The position numbers and the translations under genes were made by a program. The notes beneath the pieces were generated by a model that did no database searches, was not told the DNA's origin, and was given only the letters and a program-made list of their open reading frames with translations. A stretch of 64,000 nucleotides of DNA, taken from contig NZ_PZZM01000001.1 in NCBI RefSeq assembly GCF_003046175.1, positions 3,427,001 through 3,491,000 of the forward strand, in the 5' to 3' direction. Shown piece after piece: positions 25,558 through 34,223 of this stretch (positions are counted from its first letter, which is position 1; each line of letters starts with the position of its first letter). The stretch comes from Bosea sp. 124. Lineage in GTDB: Bacteria > Pseudomonadota > Alphaproteobacteria > Rhizobiales > Beijerinckiaceae.

Positions 25558-26504
25558 GCTGACCTCGACAATTGCGCTCGCCCCTCGATCAGCCCCGCGG
25601 ACCCATGCCAGCGGATGGAGGCTGGCGGCGAATACCAGGGGCGCGCCCGAAGGGCGGCGCGGAGCTTGCGCAATGGGGCTGTCCAGGGAGCTATGGGGCT
25701 CCAGGGGCGCATGCCATGGACATCGAGAACCTGTACCCAGGTACGGTTGGAACTACGCGCATAGGCTTCGAGATAAGGTTGCGTCAGCCGACGCGCCGGA
25801 ATGAGATGCTGCAGGATCAGTTCGGGCCGGTACGCCACCTGCCAGCTTTGCTCCAGAACCGACAGTATCATATCGTTGTCCTCTCCGGAGGCCAGATCCG
25901 TGCCGCGGCGGCCGAGCGATGTTCTGCGCGGATCGTTGGCCGCTGCGTGGACATAGCCGGCATAAGCGGCGCGACGAACCGCCATCCCCGCGCCGATCGG
26001 TGCGCAGCCAGGGTAGTCGCGCTGGTGTTCTCCAGCCCTGGTCCATTCTGCGACGATCGGCTGGTCCCCGAGATCGCGGCAGGCCAACGAAATCCCTGTT
26101 TCCGCAAACCAGCGCGGCGGTTCCACTTCGTAGACGGGCAGCGACTTTCCTCCGATCGCTCCGTAGCCCTCATGAGCGGAGAAGAGCGAAAGTACCTGCG
26201 CAAAGTAATCCTGCTTGAGAATGTTGTCGTCGTCGATATAGACGAGCACTTCGCCCGTAGATTCATGGAAGCCGCGGAGGCGGGCGAAGGTTAGGCCAAG
26301 CCGCTCTTCACGGATGATGCGGGCCCGCGAATGCCAGGTCACGTCGAACTTGCCTGCAAGAGGCGTCCGGCTGCCATTGTCGATCAGGAGCAATTCCCAG
26401 CAACAGTCCTTGGAGAGACCTGTCTGGGCACGGATCGACGCGAGCGTCGCCTCAAGATAATCCGGACGTGGCTCATGGCTACAGATAATGGCGGAGAGTT
26501 TCAT
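25554..26504 (-). CDS. GT2 glycosyltransferase
   Basis: 316 residues. GT-A features: LSAIICSHEPRPDYLEATLASI at the N-terminus, ELLLIDNGSRTPL, then VYIDDDNIL (DDD, metal site) and the acceptor-side ASGEDNDMILSVLEQ (ED motif). The C-terminal 70 residues are Pro/Trp/Arg-rich (PWSPIAPWTAPLRKLRAALR). Four-base overlaps on both sides show coupling to neighbouring EPS genes. Confidence 0.9.
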   Translation of the reverse strand: MKLSAIICSHEPRPDYLEATLASIRAQTGLSKDCCWELLLIDNGSRTPLAGKFDVTWHSRARIIREERLGLTFARLRGFHESTGEVLVYIDDDNILKQDYFAQVLSLFSAHEGYGAIGGKSLPVYEVEPPRWFAETGISLACRDLGDQPIVAEWTRAGEHQRDYPGCAPIGAGMAVRRAAYAGYVHAAANDPRRTSLGRRGTDLASGEDNDMILSVLEQSWQVAYRPELILQHLIPARRLTQPYLEAYARSSNRTWVQVLDVHGMRPWSPIAPWTAPLRKLRAALRARPWYSPPASIRWHGSAGLIEGRAQLSRSA

Positions 26505-27730
26505 GCCGAAAGGCCGAGCCGTCGAGACTGCGCGAGAGCAATGGTCCGTCGCAGCGACGCTTCATGGAGCGGACCGATCGTCGCAGGGCCGTAGCTGGCG
26601 ACAACATGCGCGCGCGCGGCGCGTCCCATCTCCGCGGCCAACTCGGGATCGCGCAGCAGATGTATCAACGCCGCCGCGATGGCCTTCGGATCGCGTGGGG
26701 GCACCAGCAGGCCGGTTCGGCCATGCTCGATCATCTCGGCCATCCCGCCGGCCGATGAGGCGACGACCGCGCGCCCCGCCGCCATCGCCTCGAGGGCTAC
26801 ATTCGGAAAATTCTCCCAGACGCTGGGAAACACAGCGATTGATGCGCGAGCAAGCAAAGCCGGTATATCCTCATAAGGCACTCCGCCAAGATGGGTCACC
26901 CGTCCGGCAGCGCGACGATAGGCGCTCCACATCACATCGGCTACGGCAACATCCCGCCCCGGCATCGGCAGGGAACGACCAACCATGATGAACGCGGCAT
27001 CAGGGACGTTTTTGATCACGGCAGGGACGGACTGGGCGAGTTCGATGACACCCTTTCGAACCTCCAGCTTGCCGACAAACAACACGGTCTTGACCTGCGG
27101 GGCGGGCACAAGCCCCAGCAGATCTGATGGCGGTACGAAGACGTTAGGCACAACCATACTGCGCGAGCTCGGAAGCCCCCATTCCTCGCTTAACCGCGTC
27201 AAAATCGCCTGGCTGGGTGCCACGACAAGGTCGGCGTCCAGCGTATGGCGGCGCTCGGGATCGGAACGGTCAGCTACCTCGCGCCAGTACGGCTTCGGGA
27301 GCTGGCCACGCCGGAGTCCACCAGCAAGGTAGCGCAACTTGCTGCCGATCCCTACGTAACTGCTGTTGATTGAATTGATGACGCTGCTGGGGGTATGCAA
27401 TCTGACGATCAGCGGTATGTCGGGCCAGTCTTGGCGGATTCCCGCCGCATCCGCACCATATTCGGGGCCCTCGATCACATCGAAGGGCCGCATGCGATGC
27501 CTTTGTGCGAAAGGAGCGCGGATCGCTTCGGCAAACGGGGCCCGTTCTGCGATGACGGTCTCGACGCGGATTCCTGCTTCCGCTGCCGCTAGTGCGCCAT
27601 CTCCAGCGCAGAAGACCTCAACCTCATGCCCAAGCCCGGCCAGCATACGAGCGGCGTTTCGAACATAGGTACCGATCCCACCCCCATGGGCGGTTCCAGC
27701 ATATTCGAAGCTGATCAGGGCAAGCCGCAT
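26501..27730 (-). CDS. GT4 glycosyltransferase
   Basis: 409 residues. GT-B: opening RLALISFEYAGTAHGGGIGTYVRNAARMLAGLGH with the GGG-IGTY acceptor loop, donor domain VLFVGKLEVRKGVIELA and SVWENFPNVALEAMAAGRAVVASSAGGMAEMIEHG with the E-x7-E pattern. A normal length for the family. It follows the next upstream gene by 12 bases and overlaps the GT2 gene by four. Confidence 0.92.
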   Translation of the reverse strand: MRLALISFEYAGTAHGGGIGTYVRNAARMLAGLGHEVEVFCAGDGALAAAEAGIRVETVIAERAPFAEAIRAPFAQRHRMRPFDVIEGPEYGADAAGIRQDWPDIPLIVRLHTPSSVINSINSSYVGIGSKLRYLAGGLRRGQLPKPYWREVADRSDPERRHTLDADLVVAPSQAILTRLSEEWGLPSSRSMVVPNVFVPPSDLLGLVPAPQVKTVLFVGKLEVRKGVIELAQSVPAVIKNVPDAAFIMVGRSLPMPGRDVAVADVMWSAYRRAAGRVTHLGGVPYEDIPALLARASIAVFPSVWENFPNVALEAMAAGRAVVASSAGGMAEMIEHGRTGLLVPPRDPKAIAAALIHLLRDPELAAEMGRAARAHVVASYGPATIGPLHEASLRRTIALAQSRRLGLSA

Positions 27731-27742
27731 GCGATCGCTTGT

Positions 27743-28864
27743 TTAGGCCGCGGACAGCACATAATGTGCCATGGCTTGGGGAGACAGATAGCGGTCGAAA
27801 GCTGCTTGGTTACGTGCTTTGACCTGCGCCAGCCGCTCCGTCGGGTAACGGGCTAAAACGGCTTCAATGTCTCCAAGGCCGTAGGAATCGGTCTCGGCGA
27901 AATCGAAGACTTTCATGTCGAACCAGGGTTGAACTATCAACCTATCGGTCAACACTGGCAGGCCGATCATCAGCGCTGCTGTCATGATGTTTCGCCAACC
28001 ATAATGGAAGCCTGTAGCGAACGTTCCCAGTCGACTCTGCGACAGCATCGTCTCGTAGTCGCTGACCGCCCCGATTACCATAGGGAAATCGCCTTTGACC
28101 AATCCCGACCGGTCGCCCGCATCGCAAGCGTAGGGGGGCGACCAGTTCAGGCGGCTGTGAATAGCGTATCGCGCAGACAGGCGACGTAGTTGCTCATGCA
28201 GGGCAACCCGATGCCGCGGCCATCCCCAGAGACTGTCCAACAGCACGATATCGCTCTGTTGCACGGCATTTCGGTAGGAGAGAAGCTCAGCATAGCGAAC
28301 CTCGAAATCGACATCGTCATGATGCCAGTCGCGATCGCGCTTCAATCGCTTCGCGAGCTTGTGACGCAAATTGCGGAGCTTTGAATTGAGCCGTCCCGGC
28401 GGATTGCGCCGTCCCATGTTCGGCGCGATCGGCACATAGGGTTTGATCCGCCCGAACAGCTCGCCATAGCTAGCAATCAGCCAATCCGCGCGGTCGCGAT
28501 AGAATGCGATTTCGACCTCTGTCTGCCATGCGTAAGGCGTGATGAAGCGGCGTTCCTCGAACAGGCTTGGGGAGTACCCGGCGCAAAAGTAAAGATCGCA
28601 ATCGCGCACCAGTGGAGCCATCCAGAAGAACGAATCCTCGCTGTCGACCACGATGCGCTTGACCTGGGAACCACTGCGGATCGCAAAAATGCTGGTATGG
28701 CGATGGTCATGCGCCGCCGTTTCCGCCGAGAAGCCGGCCGCGCGGCACTCCGGCAGCGCGTGTTCACGGTACGTAATCTCTCCAGCGCGATGCAGGCGCA
28801 TGAAGCCGAACCGCAACATGTCGTTGCGATGCTCGTGACCGTGCCTGTACCAATCGACGATCAC
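27743..28864 (-). CDS. Uncharacterised EPS-run protein, possibly GT-B-like
   Basis: 373 residues. No signal peptide and no membrane helix. The first third contains RIVVDSEDSFFWMAPLVRDCDLYFCAGYSP, the last third FATGFHYGWRNIMTAALMIGLPVLTDRLIVQPWFDMKVF, which reads like the donor-side loop of a GT-B transferase (a patch choosing a new state after a Gly-Pro loop). It overlaps the UDP-galactopyranose mutase gene by four bases, so a galactofuranosyl transferase is an attractive but unproven idea. No named family recognised. Confidence 0.6.
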   Translation of the reverse strand: MIVDWYRHGHEHRNDMLRFGFMRLHRAGEITYREHALPECRAAGFSAETAAHDHRHTSIFAIRSGSQVKRIVVDSEDSFFWMAPLVRDCDLYFCAGYSPSLFEERRFITPYAWQTEVEIAFYRDRADWLIASYGELFGRIKPYVPIAPNMGRRNPPGRLNSKLRNLRHKLAKRLKRDRDWHHDDVDFEVRYAELLSYRNAVQQSDIVLLDSLWGWPRHRVALHEQLRRLSARYAIHSRLNWSPPYACDAGDRSGLVKGDFPMVIGAVSDYETMLSQSRLGTFATGFHYGWRNIMTAALMIGLPVLTDRLIVQPWFDMKVFDFAETDSYGLGDIEAVLARYPTERLAQVKARNQAAFDRYLSPQAMAHYVLSAA

Positions 28865-30009
28865 GAAAGAGACGCGGCCTTGTCGATCATCCTGTCGAAG
28901 CAGGCGAGCGCGCTCGCGACGGCCTGATCCATGTTGTAGTAGTTATAGTCGGCTAACCGCCCGACAAAATGCACGGTTTTGAGCTTGCGAGCGTCGGCCT
29001 CGTAGAGGCGGAAAAGCGCGCGGTTCTCGGCCCGGGGGATTGGATAATAAGGCTCGTTCTTGCCGGCTTCAAACGCTTCTGGATATTCGAAAGCCCGGGT
29101 CGTGTGCGAGATGCCGTGCTGCCCGGTCAACAGCCGGAATTCGGTCGATCGTGTGAAGGGATGCTGTTCTGCAGGCGTTGGATAGTTTTCGACAGTCCAG
29201 CCCTGCACGGGCGTCGCGGCCGCCTCCGATCGCATGTCGAAGCGGATGCTTCGGTAAGGCAGCGCGCCGTGACGATGGCTGAAGAATTCGTCGATGGGGC
29301 CGGTGAAGACGATGCGCTCAAAAGCTTCGCTCGCCACGGCATCGAGATAAGACAGGCTCGTCTGCACCTCGATCAACGGATGCGCCACCATCCGTTCGAA
29401 AAGGGAACTGTACCCATCCATGGGCATGAACTGGAAGCTGTCCTGAAAATAGCGATCATCGCGCGAAAGCATGACAGGCACGCGGGCCGAGACCGATGCG
29501 TCTAGTTCCTCAGGGCGCAGACCCCACTGCTTGACCGTATAATGCAGGAAAACCTTCTCGTAGAGGAGATCGGCCACACGGCGGACGTCACCCGAGGCCG
29601 AGTTGCGCATGTCGAGGATTGGGACCTTGATGCCGACGCCGAACTCGTCCGTCAGCAGCTTGATCAGGCGCTGCCCCTCGCTTCTACCGAATAGGATTTC
29701 GAACGATGTCAGATTGAACGGCAGTGGGACCCACTCACCCTCGACAAGCCCGCGAACCCTATGCTCATACGGCGTCCAGCCCGTGAATTGCGAGAGATAG
29801 GTGACCACGCGCTGGGAATTGGTGTGGAAGATATGCGGGCCATATTTGTGAATGAGGACGCCATGCTCATCCAGGCAGTCATAGGCGTTGCCGGCAATAT
29901 GAGTCCGCTGGTCGATCAGCAGGACATGACGGCCTAGCTGCGAGGCAATCCGCTCCGCGATCACAGCCCCGGAGAAACCGGCGCCGACGATGAGGGTGCG
30001 GGGGATCAT
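28861..30009 (-). CDS. glf: UDP-galactopyranose mutase
   Basis: 382 residues. FAD-binding dinucleotide fold at the N-terminus (TLIVGAGFSGAVIAERIA, then IDQRTHIAGNAYD), the substrate-region HKYGPHIFHTNSQRVVTYLSQF, the KVFLHYTVKQWGL stretch, and the C-terminal FVGRLADYNYYNMDQAVASAL. The enzyme turns UDP-galactopyranose into UDP-galactofuranose with reduced FAD in the cytoplasm. Its presence predicts galactofuranose in the polysaccharide made here. Confidence 0.96.
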   Translation of the reverse strand: MIPRTLIVGAGFSGAVIAERIASQLGRHVLLIDQRTHIAGNAYDCLDEHGVLIHKYGPHIFHTNSQRVVTYLSQFTGWTPYEHRVRGLVEGEWVPLPFNLTSFEILFGRSEGQRLIKLLTDEFGVGIKVPILDMRNSASGDVRRVADLLYEKVFLHYTVKQWGLRPEELDASVSARVPVMLSRDDRYFQDSFQFMPMDGYSSLFERMVAHPLIEVQTSLSYLDAVASEAFERIVFTGPIDEFFSHRHGALPYRSIRFDMRSEAAATPVQGWTVENYPTPAEQHPFTRSTEFRLLTGQHGISHTTRAFEYPEAFEAGKNEPYYPIPRAENRALFRLYEADARKLKTVHFVGRLADYNYYNMDQAVASALACFDRMIDKAASLS

Positions 30010-30030
30010 GTGGATACGCGCTTTGAGATA

Positions 30031-31173
30031 CTAGAGGTCAAAACCGCTCACTCTCGTCAACTCGTCAATGAAGTCGGCGATTGGATCCGGCGGCGCAAAG
30101 CCCATCGCTTTGGTGCGAGCATTGTCGCCTAGAGCCTGAAGCATATCTCGCATGCCCCACAACTGCTCGAGCGCGCCAGCCAGTGCCTCGATCGAATTCG
30201 GAGCGCAGAGAAATCCCGTTTGGCCCTGTACGACGAGTTCGCGTGCGCCGCCGACATCTCCCGCAAGCACCGGGCGTCCACAGAGCATGGCCTCGACAAT
30301 CGCAATGGGCAGCCCTTCGTATCGCGAAGGCAGCACTAAAACATGATGATCGCGCCAGATCCCTTCAACGTCAGAAACGTGCCCCCGAAACGATAGTCGT
30401 TCGTCGATGCCATGCATGTTGCCAAGCCGACGGATTGTCTCTGCTTGTGGACCAGTGCCGAAAAAGGACAGCGACCAGCTACGATTGCGCCACTCTGGTC
30501 TTGCAAGAGCTTCCAGCAGCAAGTCTTGGCCTTTTGCGGGATAGAATAACCGCGCGACGCAGGCGATCTTCAGTATCGCTCGGTTATCGTCCGCAGGCCA
30601 TGGTAAAGCGGCATCGTGTCCGACAAGATACGGATTTCTGATAAGCCGCGCATTTGGCAATCGCTTTGACAGCTGAGTTTCGCAGTCGAGACGATTTTGA
30701 TCTGATACAAAGAACATAGAGAAACTCTGCGTAGCATACTCGCGCAAAGTCGAGGCTGATTGATCATCTGGGGCCCAATCGACATGGGCAGCATTTGCGA
30801 TGTTCACGTAAGGGATTTTTGAATCGAGCACTGCGGTTGCTGCTGCCGCTCCAGGGAACAAGCCGCCGCTCGACACTACAATCAGGTCAGGTGTCACTTC
30901 GCGGATAACCGAAGCGAACGCGTTGTGCGCTGTTCCTGTGACCGACGATGGTGCGATGCGCTGCCAGATTCGTTCTGGCAAAGACATTGGCGAAGGATGA
31001 ACACGAAGCGCGACGCCGTCGGTACGTAATTGGTCAATCTGCCGCGATCTCGCGGCATCTGCCGGTAGCAAGGCAACAATCTGGTGACGGCTCGCCAATC
31101 TCGATGCGCAACGTGACCATAACAGCTCTGACCCTGCCCAGCCGTGGACTTCCGAAAAAAATAGTATGCGCAT
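30031..31173 (-). CDS. GT4 glycosyltransferase
   Basis: 380 residues. N-terminus MRILFFSEVHGWAGSELLWSRCASRLASRH; donor domain ACVARLFYPAKGQDLLLEALA, then VLVLPSRYEGLPIAIVEAMLCGRPVLAGDVGGARELV, the standard GT4 E-x7-E motif. It lies 21 bases before glf and directly after the GT2 gene (no gap). Coding composition is somewhat AT-richer than the genes further downstream. Donor unknown. Confidence 0.92.
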   Translation of the reverse strand: MRILFFSEVHGWAGSELLWSRCASRLASRHQIVALLPADAARSRQIDQLRTDGVALRVHPSPMSLPERIWQRIAPSSVTGTAHNAFASVIREVTPDLIVVSSGGLFPGAAAATAVLDSKIPYVNIANAAHVDWAPDDQSASTLREYATQSFSMFFVSDQNRLDCETQLSKRLPNARLIRNPYLVGHDAALPWPADDNRAILKIACVARLFYPAKGQDLLLEALARPEWRNRSWSLSFFGTGPQAETIRRLGNMHGIDERLSFRGHVSDVEGIWRDHHVLVLPSRYEGLPIAIVEAMLCGRPVLAGDVGGARELVVQGQTGFLCAPNSIEALAGALEQLWGMRDMLQALGDNARTKAMGFAPPDPIADFIDELTRVSGFDL

Positions 31174-32214
31174 TCAACGAATTTCGTATTGATTGTGCTT
31201 AACTTGTGCCTGAAAGATAATGTTTTTTAGAGCGCCTAGATAAAAGCGGGCGGAGCGCATCTTAGGAAACTCCCTTATCATTCGCGCCAGATGTCTAAGG
31301 CGGTCTACTCTTTTTTTTTCTAAATTGAAGATATCGCCTGCTGAATTCTCAAACTCTATCGCGAGAAGAATTCGTCTTGCGTGTTTTGATAAACCGTAAA
31401 TGCGTTCGTTTGCCAATTGATGCAAGAAATTAGTATGTTCTTGATAAAATAATTCCGGCACAGACTCTGTTTTTGATTGAGCGTGATGTCTAAACTCAAC
31501 AAGTATTTGGTTCGTATATAATATCTTTTGCGCTACACGTAAATAAAAGACGGTCGCACTTAGGTCAAATATATAATTTTTCGATTCATCAAATCCACCA
31601 ACCTCCTTTATGATTTTTGTTGATAACCATACGCCGGGTTGGTCGTAGTTTGTAAGCGCGAACAGCCTTTTTAAATTGTATGGAGCAGCATGGTGAAGGA
31701 GCGTTAGTGCTGTTAGGTTCAAGTTCCCGCTGAGGAAGGTGCGTTCGCCTCCGAAGTGGTTTACGTGTCCAGCAATTGTACTGCTTTCGTCGAACAATAA
31801 CGCAACATTTTTCAGCGCGTGGGGTGTTAATCGATCGTCAGAGTTTATCCATTGAAAAATTGCGCCGGTTGCCCGCTTTAGCCCTTTGTTGATCGCATGC
31901 GCTTGGCCGTCATCCTTTTCGCTCTCCCAGTGCGAGAGCCATGTCGCGTATTTGTCTGTAATCGCGGCACTGTCATCGACAGAATATCCATCTATGATTA
32001 TGTACTCTAGATCAGGATAACCTTGGAGTAAAATAGAGCGAATAGTCTCCTCGAGAAATTGTCCTTGATTGTAGCTTGGTGTTACAATGCTTATGCGGGG
32101 CCAGGTTGTTCCGTCGGGCCGCAGTTCTGGCAATCGAGAGCATTCTTCCGTCCATGGCCAGCCGGTCTTGCCCGATGGGGGCGGGGGCAGATCAGCTAGG
32201 GTGGGGCAGCGCAT
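31174..32214 (-). CDS. GT2 glycosyltransferase, AT-rich
   Basis: 346 residues. GT-A motifs: PRISIVTPSYNQGQFLEETIRSIL, YIIIDGYSVDDS, DDGQAHAINKGLKRATGAIFQWINSDDRL (SDD metal site). The N-terminal 40 residues (PPPPSGKTGWPWTEECSRLPE) match the lead segment of WfgS-like GT2 enzymes. The second half is clearly AT-rich (runs such as ttttttttctaaattgaa near 31310), unlike the flanking genes, which points to recent acquisition. Immediately adjoins the GT4 gene. Confidence 0.9.
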   Translation of the reverse strand: MRCPTLADLPPPPSGKTGWPWTEECSRLPELRPDGTTWPRISIVTPSYNQGQFLEETIRSILLQGYPDLEYIIIDGYSVDDSAAITDKYATWLSHWESEKDDGQAHAINKGLKRATGAIFQWINSDDRLTPHALKNVALLFDESSTIAGHVNHFGGERTFLSGNLNLTALTLLHHAAPYNLKRLFALTNYDQPGVWLSTKIIKEVGGFDESKNYIFDLSATVFYLRVAQKILYTNQILVEFRHHAQSKTESVPELFYQEHTNFLHQLANERIYGLSKHARRILLAIEFENSAGDIFNLEKKRVDRLRHLARMIREFPKMRSARFYLGALKNIIFQAQVKHNQYEIR

Positions 32215-32220
32215 GCGTGC

Positions 32221-32955
32221 TTAGTGGGTAAAGGGTGCGTGGCGCAGATAAACGCTGCTGCCGAGATGCTTTGCAACCTGCGAGTTGCGGCGCGATATGA
32301 CAACACAACCTCTCTTCGCGCCAGTTTCGGCATCGGAGCGAATAGATGGATAACGGCACAGAAGGTCGTATTTTGCGACAGCAGTCGCAACATAATCAAC
32401 CGTCAGCGCTTTCCCCGTACCATAGTCGTCATATGCGTACCCTGGATCGTCAGGAACACTGAAATCGTCGATCAGGATCACTGCCTCGTGGTGTGCGTCG
32501 CAGATGATTTCGATCTCGTCAGCCAAAGGCAGATCGTCGTTCCAATGTGCGTCGAGATAGAACAGGATCGGAGCATCTTCGAAAGCTAATTGGCCGAACA
32601 GCAAATGCCGTAGAGCAGCCCGGCTGTCCATGTGCAGCAGCGTGATATCGGGGAGACCTGATAAACGGGCTTGGGCGAACCCAAAGTTCTCTGGCGACGC
32701 TTCGCACGTGTAGATTGGTACCCTGAAGGCAGACAGCCACTCCGTCGTGGTTCCGCGAAAAGTGCCAGTTTCAACGACGGCAGCAAAATTACAACGACTG
32801 ATCAGATCTGCCACTAGCTTGCACCGCCCTGCCTGCCCGTTCATCGGTCCGCCCCAGGCGCGGCCGAGAGCTGGATAACGACGGTAGGTGAGTGCCCCAA
32901 GACGTGATGGGCCGAGAATAGAACGTGCAATCGGTGTCAAGCGGCCGAATGGCAT
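32221..32955 (-). CDS. Class I methyltransferase-like protein
   Basis: 244 residues. The sequence FAAVVETGTFRGTTTEWLSAF resembles the SAM-binding loop of Rossmann methyltransferases, followed by IYTCEASPENFGFAQARL, an acidic loop after strand 2, and ILFYLDAHWNDDLPLADEIEII, which recurs in sugar-modifying methyltransferase-like proteins of polysaccharide loci. It overlaps the Wzt gene end by 19 bases. A methyl or other modification of EPS or of a lipid-linked sugar is inferred. Confidence 0.65.
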   Translation of the reverse strand: MPFGRLTPIARSILGPSRLGALTYRRYPALGRAWGGPMNGQAGRCKLVADLISRCNFAAVVETGTFRGTTTEWLSAFRVPIYTCEASPENFGFAQARLSGLPDITLLHMDSRAALRHLLFGQLAFEDAPILFYLDAHWNDDLPLADEIEIICDAHHEAVILIDDFSVPDDPGYAYDDYGTGKALTVDYVATAVAKYDLLCRYPSIRSDAETGAKRGCVVISRRNSQVAKHLGSSVYLRHAPFTH

Positions 32956-34223
32956 GAAGCGCGTCCTTTTGTAACTAGTGATCCCGGTGCCAAGCTGGCC
33001 GGCAAGCGAAGCGCGCCATGACCTTCCGACTGAGACAGCACTCTGGTCTCGCCTAGTTGCATCTCGCGAGAGACTTCGACTGACAGTTCTTGCGCAACGA
33101 TGTCGTAATACTCAAAGCCCGGGTTCGTCAGGGCTATGATGAGCCGATAGGTGCCCGTTGCCAGACACGCTGTCGGAATCGTCATCGCCAGTTCGTTGCA
33201 ACCCGGCTCTAGGCTTACGAGTTCGTCGGGGCGCCAGCCGCCGAGCGAGGCGAGGCCCACTGGTGCTCCGGCTCGATCGAAAACCTTGATCTCGACAGCG
33301 CAGCTCAAGGCTCGCTCCGCATCGATGGCGATATCGAGCAGAATGTCGCCAGGAACGCTGACACAAGCGCGCGTGACAGCGGCCGACTGCATCGGCTGCC
33401 GCTGTCGAACGACCTCGGAGAGCGCTTCTGCCCTAGTCTCGTAGTGCTCGAGCACGCGCCCGATTGCGCCGCCAGCGCTTATCCGGCCGTTCGTTAGCAG
33501 GATGCCCTGCTGGCAAAGCGCCCTCATAGCCGCCATACTATGGCTCACGAACAGCACTGTTCGCCCTTGCCCCGCAACGTCCTGCATCTTGCCGAGGCAT
33601 TTTTTCTGAAACTCGGCGTCGCCGACAGCCAGCACCTCGTCTACGATCAGGATCTCCGGCTCAAGATGCGCGGCGACGGCGAAGGCGAGCCTGACATACA
33701 TGCCGGACGAATAGCGCTTCACCGGCGTGTCGAGAAATTTCTCCACGCCGGCAAAAGCAACGATCTCGTCGAACTTGCGCCGTATCTCCTCTCGGCTCAT
33801 GCCGAGGATCGCACCGTTCAGGAAGATGTTCTCGCGCCCGCTGAGCTCGGGGTGGAACCCGGTCCCGACTTCGAGCAGGCTGGCTACGCGCCCGTCGATG
33901 GTGATGCGGCCCTCGGTCGGCTCGGTGATGCGCGAGAGGACCTTCAGCAAAGTGGATTTACCTGCTCCGTTGCGGCCGATCACGCCGACGACATCGCCGC
34001 GCCTGATCTCGAAATTTACATCCTTGAGCGCCCAGAACTCCTCGGTTTCGTCGCCGGAGACGATCGCTCGGCCGGCAGCGATGTCGCGGGCCGAGCGGCC
34101 CCAGGCGCGCAGGCTGCGGCCGACGCTGTCGCGCAGCGTCGTATAGCGCTCGCTCTGCGTCTGATGCCCGATGACATATTTCTTGCCGAGGCCTTCGGCA
34201 CGGATGACGACATCGGCGCTCAT
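32937..34223 (-). CDS. wzt: Polysaccharide ABC exporter ATPase with C-terminal domain (Wzt)
   Basis: 428 residues from the ATG at 34223, overlapping the permease stop as TGATG; upstream in-frame residues are inside the permease gene. ATPase motifs: Walker A GRNGAGKST 83-91, signature YSSGMYVRLAFA from 171, Walker B ILIVDE 191-196. About 180 extra C-terminal residues form a beta-rich domain like the glycan-binding domain of Wzt proteins that recognise a modified chain end. It works with Wzm to move finished polysaccharide across the inner membrane. Confidence 0.93.
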   Translation of the reverse strand: MSADVVIRAEGLGKKYVIGHQTQSERYTTLRDSVGRSLRAWGRSARDIAAGRAIVSGDETEEFWALKDVNFEIRRGDVVGVIGRNGAGKSTLLKVLSRITEPTEGRITIDGRVASLLEVGTGFHPELSGRENIFLNGAILGMSREEIRRKFDEIVAFAGVEKFLDTPVKRYSSGMYVRLAFAVAAHLEPEILIVDEVLAVGDAEFQKKCLGKMQDVAGQGRTVLFVSHSMAAMRALCQQGILLTNGRISAGGAIGRVLEHYETRAEALSEVVRQRQPMQSAAVTRACVSVPGDILLDIAIDAERALSCAVEIKVFDRAGAPVGLASLGGWRPDELVSLEPGCNELAMTIPTACLATGTYRLIIALTNPGFEYYDIVAQELSVEVSREMQLGETRVLSQSEGHGALRLPASLAPGSLVTKGRASCHSAA

